A program made the translations under genes and the position numbers. From positions 1 to 12,949 of the forward strand of contig PWVO01000196.1 of assembly GCA_003561825.1 (NCBI GenBank): a stretch of DNA of 12,949 nt, read 5' to 3'. Of the stretch, positions 12,367 to 12,949 are shown in pieces (positions within the stretch are counted from its first letter, which is position 1; every line of letters starts with the position of its first letter). Source of the DNA: Candidatus Woesearchaeota archaeon (GTDB lineage: Archaea > Nanobdellota > Nanobdellia > Woesearchaeales > CG1-02-33-12). The notes beneath the pieces were generated by a model that saw nothing but the letters and a program-made list of their open reading frames with translations, was not told where the DNA came from and did no database searches.

Positions 12367-12949
12367 TTACTCAATAACAAGTATATTCTCCTTGCCTTTC
12401 CTGATTTTCTTTATCCTGCCTTCTTTCTCAAGCTCGCTCACAGCAAGGCTTATCTTTGCATCAGAAAAGTGAAAAACCCTCTTAACCTCTTTCTGGTTAA
12501 TGCTGCCCCCGCTTTTCTTAACAAGCTCAAGAACCTCATCATTAAAGCCCTTATGCTCCAATAATCTCTGTTTTCTCTTTTTCCTGCTATACTTTAATGC
12601 CAGATGAGAGAAAACCAGAATAATAATCAGGAAAAAAACAGCAAAATAAATAAAAGCAAATCCTTCTCTACCCTCATAATCTCCATTGTAAAAATCATTT
12701 TCAACTTCATCAAACCCAGGCCCATCAAGCAGATCAACATCATCCCTTATATCAGGGAAAAGCAGAAAATCAAGAACATACTCACCATCATCAATAATCT
12801 CAAAAACCTCCTCAGCATAATACTTAAGCCCGCTTTTATCCTGCTCAATCCGTATAAGATAAGTCCCCTTTGAAAGAGCAAAAGAATAATACCCGTCTTT
12901 TGATATATGAACCTGCCTCGGAGTTGAATTAACCTCAACCACAGACCCA
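12367..12949 (-). CDS. Membrane-anchored winged-helix protein, 5' end cut by the window edge
   Basis: The frame is open to the right edge, so the GTG at 12942 need not be the start. The visible N-terminal ~70 residues look like the end of an extracytoplasmic carboxypeptidase-regulatory-like beta-sandwich (SKDGYYSFALSKGTYLIRIE), followed by an acidic linker (DDVDLLDGPGFDEVENDFYN). A single membrane helix (FAFIYFAVFFLIIILVFSHLAL) is followed by a basic stop-transfer KYSRKKRKQR. The C-terminal ~60 residues form a winged helix: FNDEVLELVKKSGGSINQKE, VKRVFHFSDAKISLAVSELE, then wing KIRKGKENILVIE. This layout, an outside sensor joined through one helix to an inside DNA-binding domain, is common in archaea and suggests a one-component membrane regulator. 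Its signal and targets are unknown. Confidence 0.8.
   Translation of the reverse strand, partial: GSVVEVNSTPRQVHISKDGYYSFALSKGTYLIRIEQDKSGLKYYAEEVFEIIDDGEYVLDFLLFPDIRDDVDLLDGPGFDEVENDFYNGDYEGREGFAFIYFAVFFLIIILVFSHLALKYSRKKRKQRLLEHKGFNDEVLELVKKSGGSINQKEVKRVFHFSDAKISLAVSELEKEGRIKKIRKGKENILVIE

Noticed and set aside
1..12949. CRISPR array, tRNA or rRNA genes
   Set aside because: No regularly spaced repeats, cloverleaf-like segments or rRNA-like stretches were seen by eye; gaps between genes are short.

Overview
The window reads as DNA from an archaeon, most likely a small-genome DPANN lineage (Woesearchaeota/Pacearchaeota-like; the phylum is inference). The support is as follows. TATA-like boxes lie about 28 nt upstream of ATG codons, giving leaderless starts, at eight or nine genes. 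A KaiC-type ATPase is paired with a V4R-domain protein. There is a Dph6 (diphthine-ammonia ligase) domain, an archaeal-style small winged-helix protein, and a membrane-anchored winged-helix protein. The DNA is AT-rich and tightly packed. No rRNA, tRNA or CRISPR array was seen.

Layout. 1-757: end of a multi-TM membrane protein (cut by the left edge) and a winged-helix regulator. 907-2306: KaiC-like ATPase and V4R protein, a two-gene operon with a strong Shine-Dalgarno. 2301-4606 (minus): a two-gene operon of a B12-binding-type radical SAM enzyme and a FeeM-like N-acyl amino acid synthase (GNAT fold), translationally coupled. 4718-6792: an asparagine-synthetase-like/Dph6 fusion overlapping queH. 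6847-8301: a radical SAM/SPASM enzyme and a MazG-like pyrophosphohydrolase. 8333-10312 (minus): queA, whose last 28 codons are duplicated on the far side of an inserted Bro-N antirepressor-like gene. 10458-11141: a secreted or membrane-anchored protein of unknown function, with a hairpin/T-tract terminator. 11258-12364: a DUF763 protein. 12367-12949 (minus): a membrane-anchored winged-helix protein cut by the right edge.

Working together. QueA and QueH are consecutive-stage enzymes of queuosine tRNA modification, which is not part of the standard archaeal (archaeosine) route. Dph6 makes diphthamide on elongation factor 2. The queH/queA/dph6 block is therefore translation-related. The KaiC/V4R pair looks like a signalling module. 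The radical SAM/acyl synthase pair looks like a small biosynthetic operon with an unknown product.

The window is a compositional mosaic. In some segments (1-757, 4718-6792, queA, 11258-12949) the plus strand is rich in A+C whichever strand is coding. The other genes lack this skew. They include V4R, the radical SAM/acyl synthase operon, SPASM/MazG, Bro-N and the 10458 gene, and they look like later insertions into a resident backbone. The clearest single event is the Bro-N insertion at the 3' end of queA, bounded by an 89-nt imperfect direct repeat.
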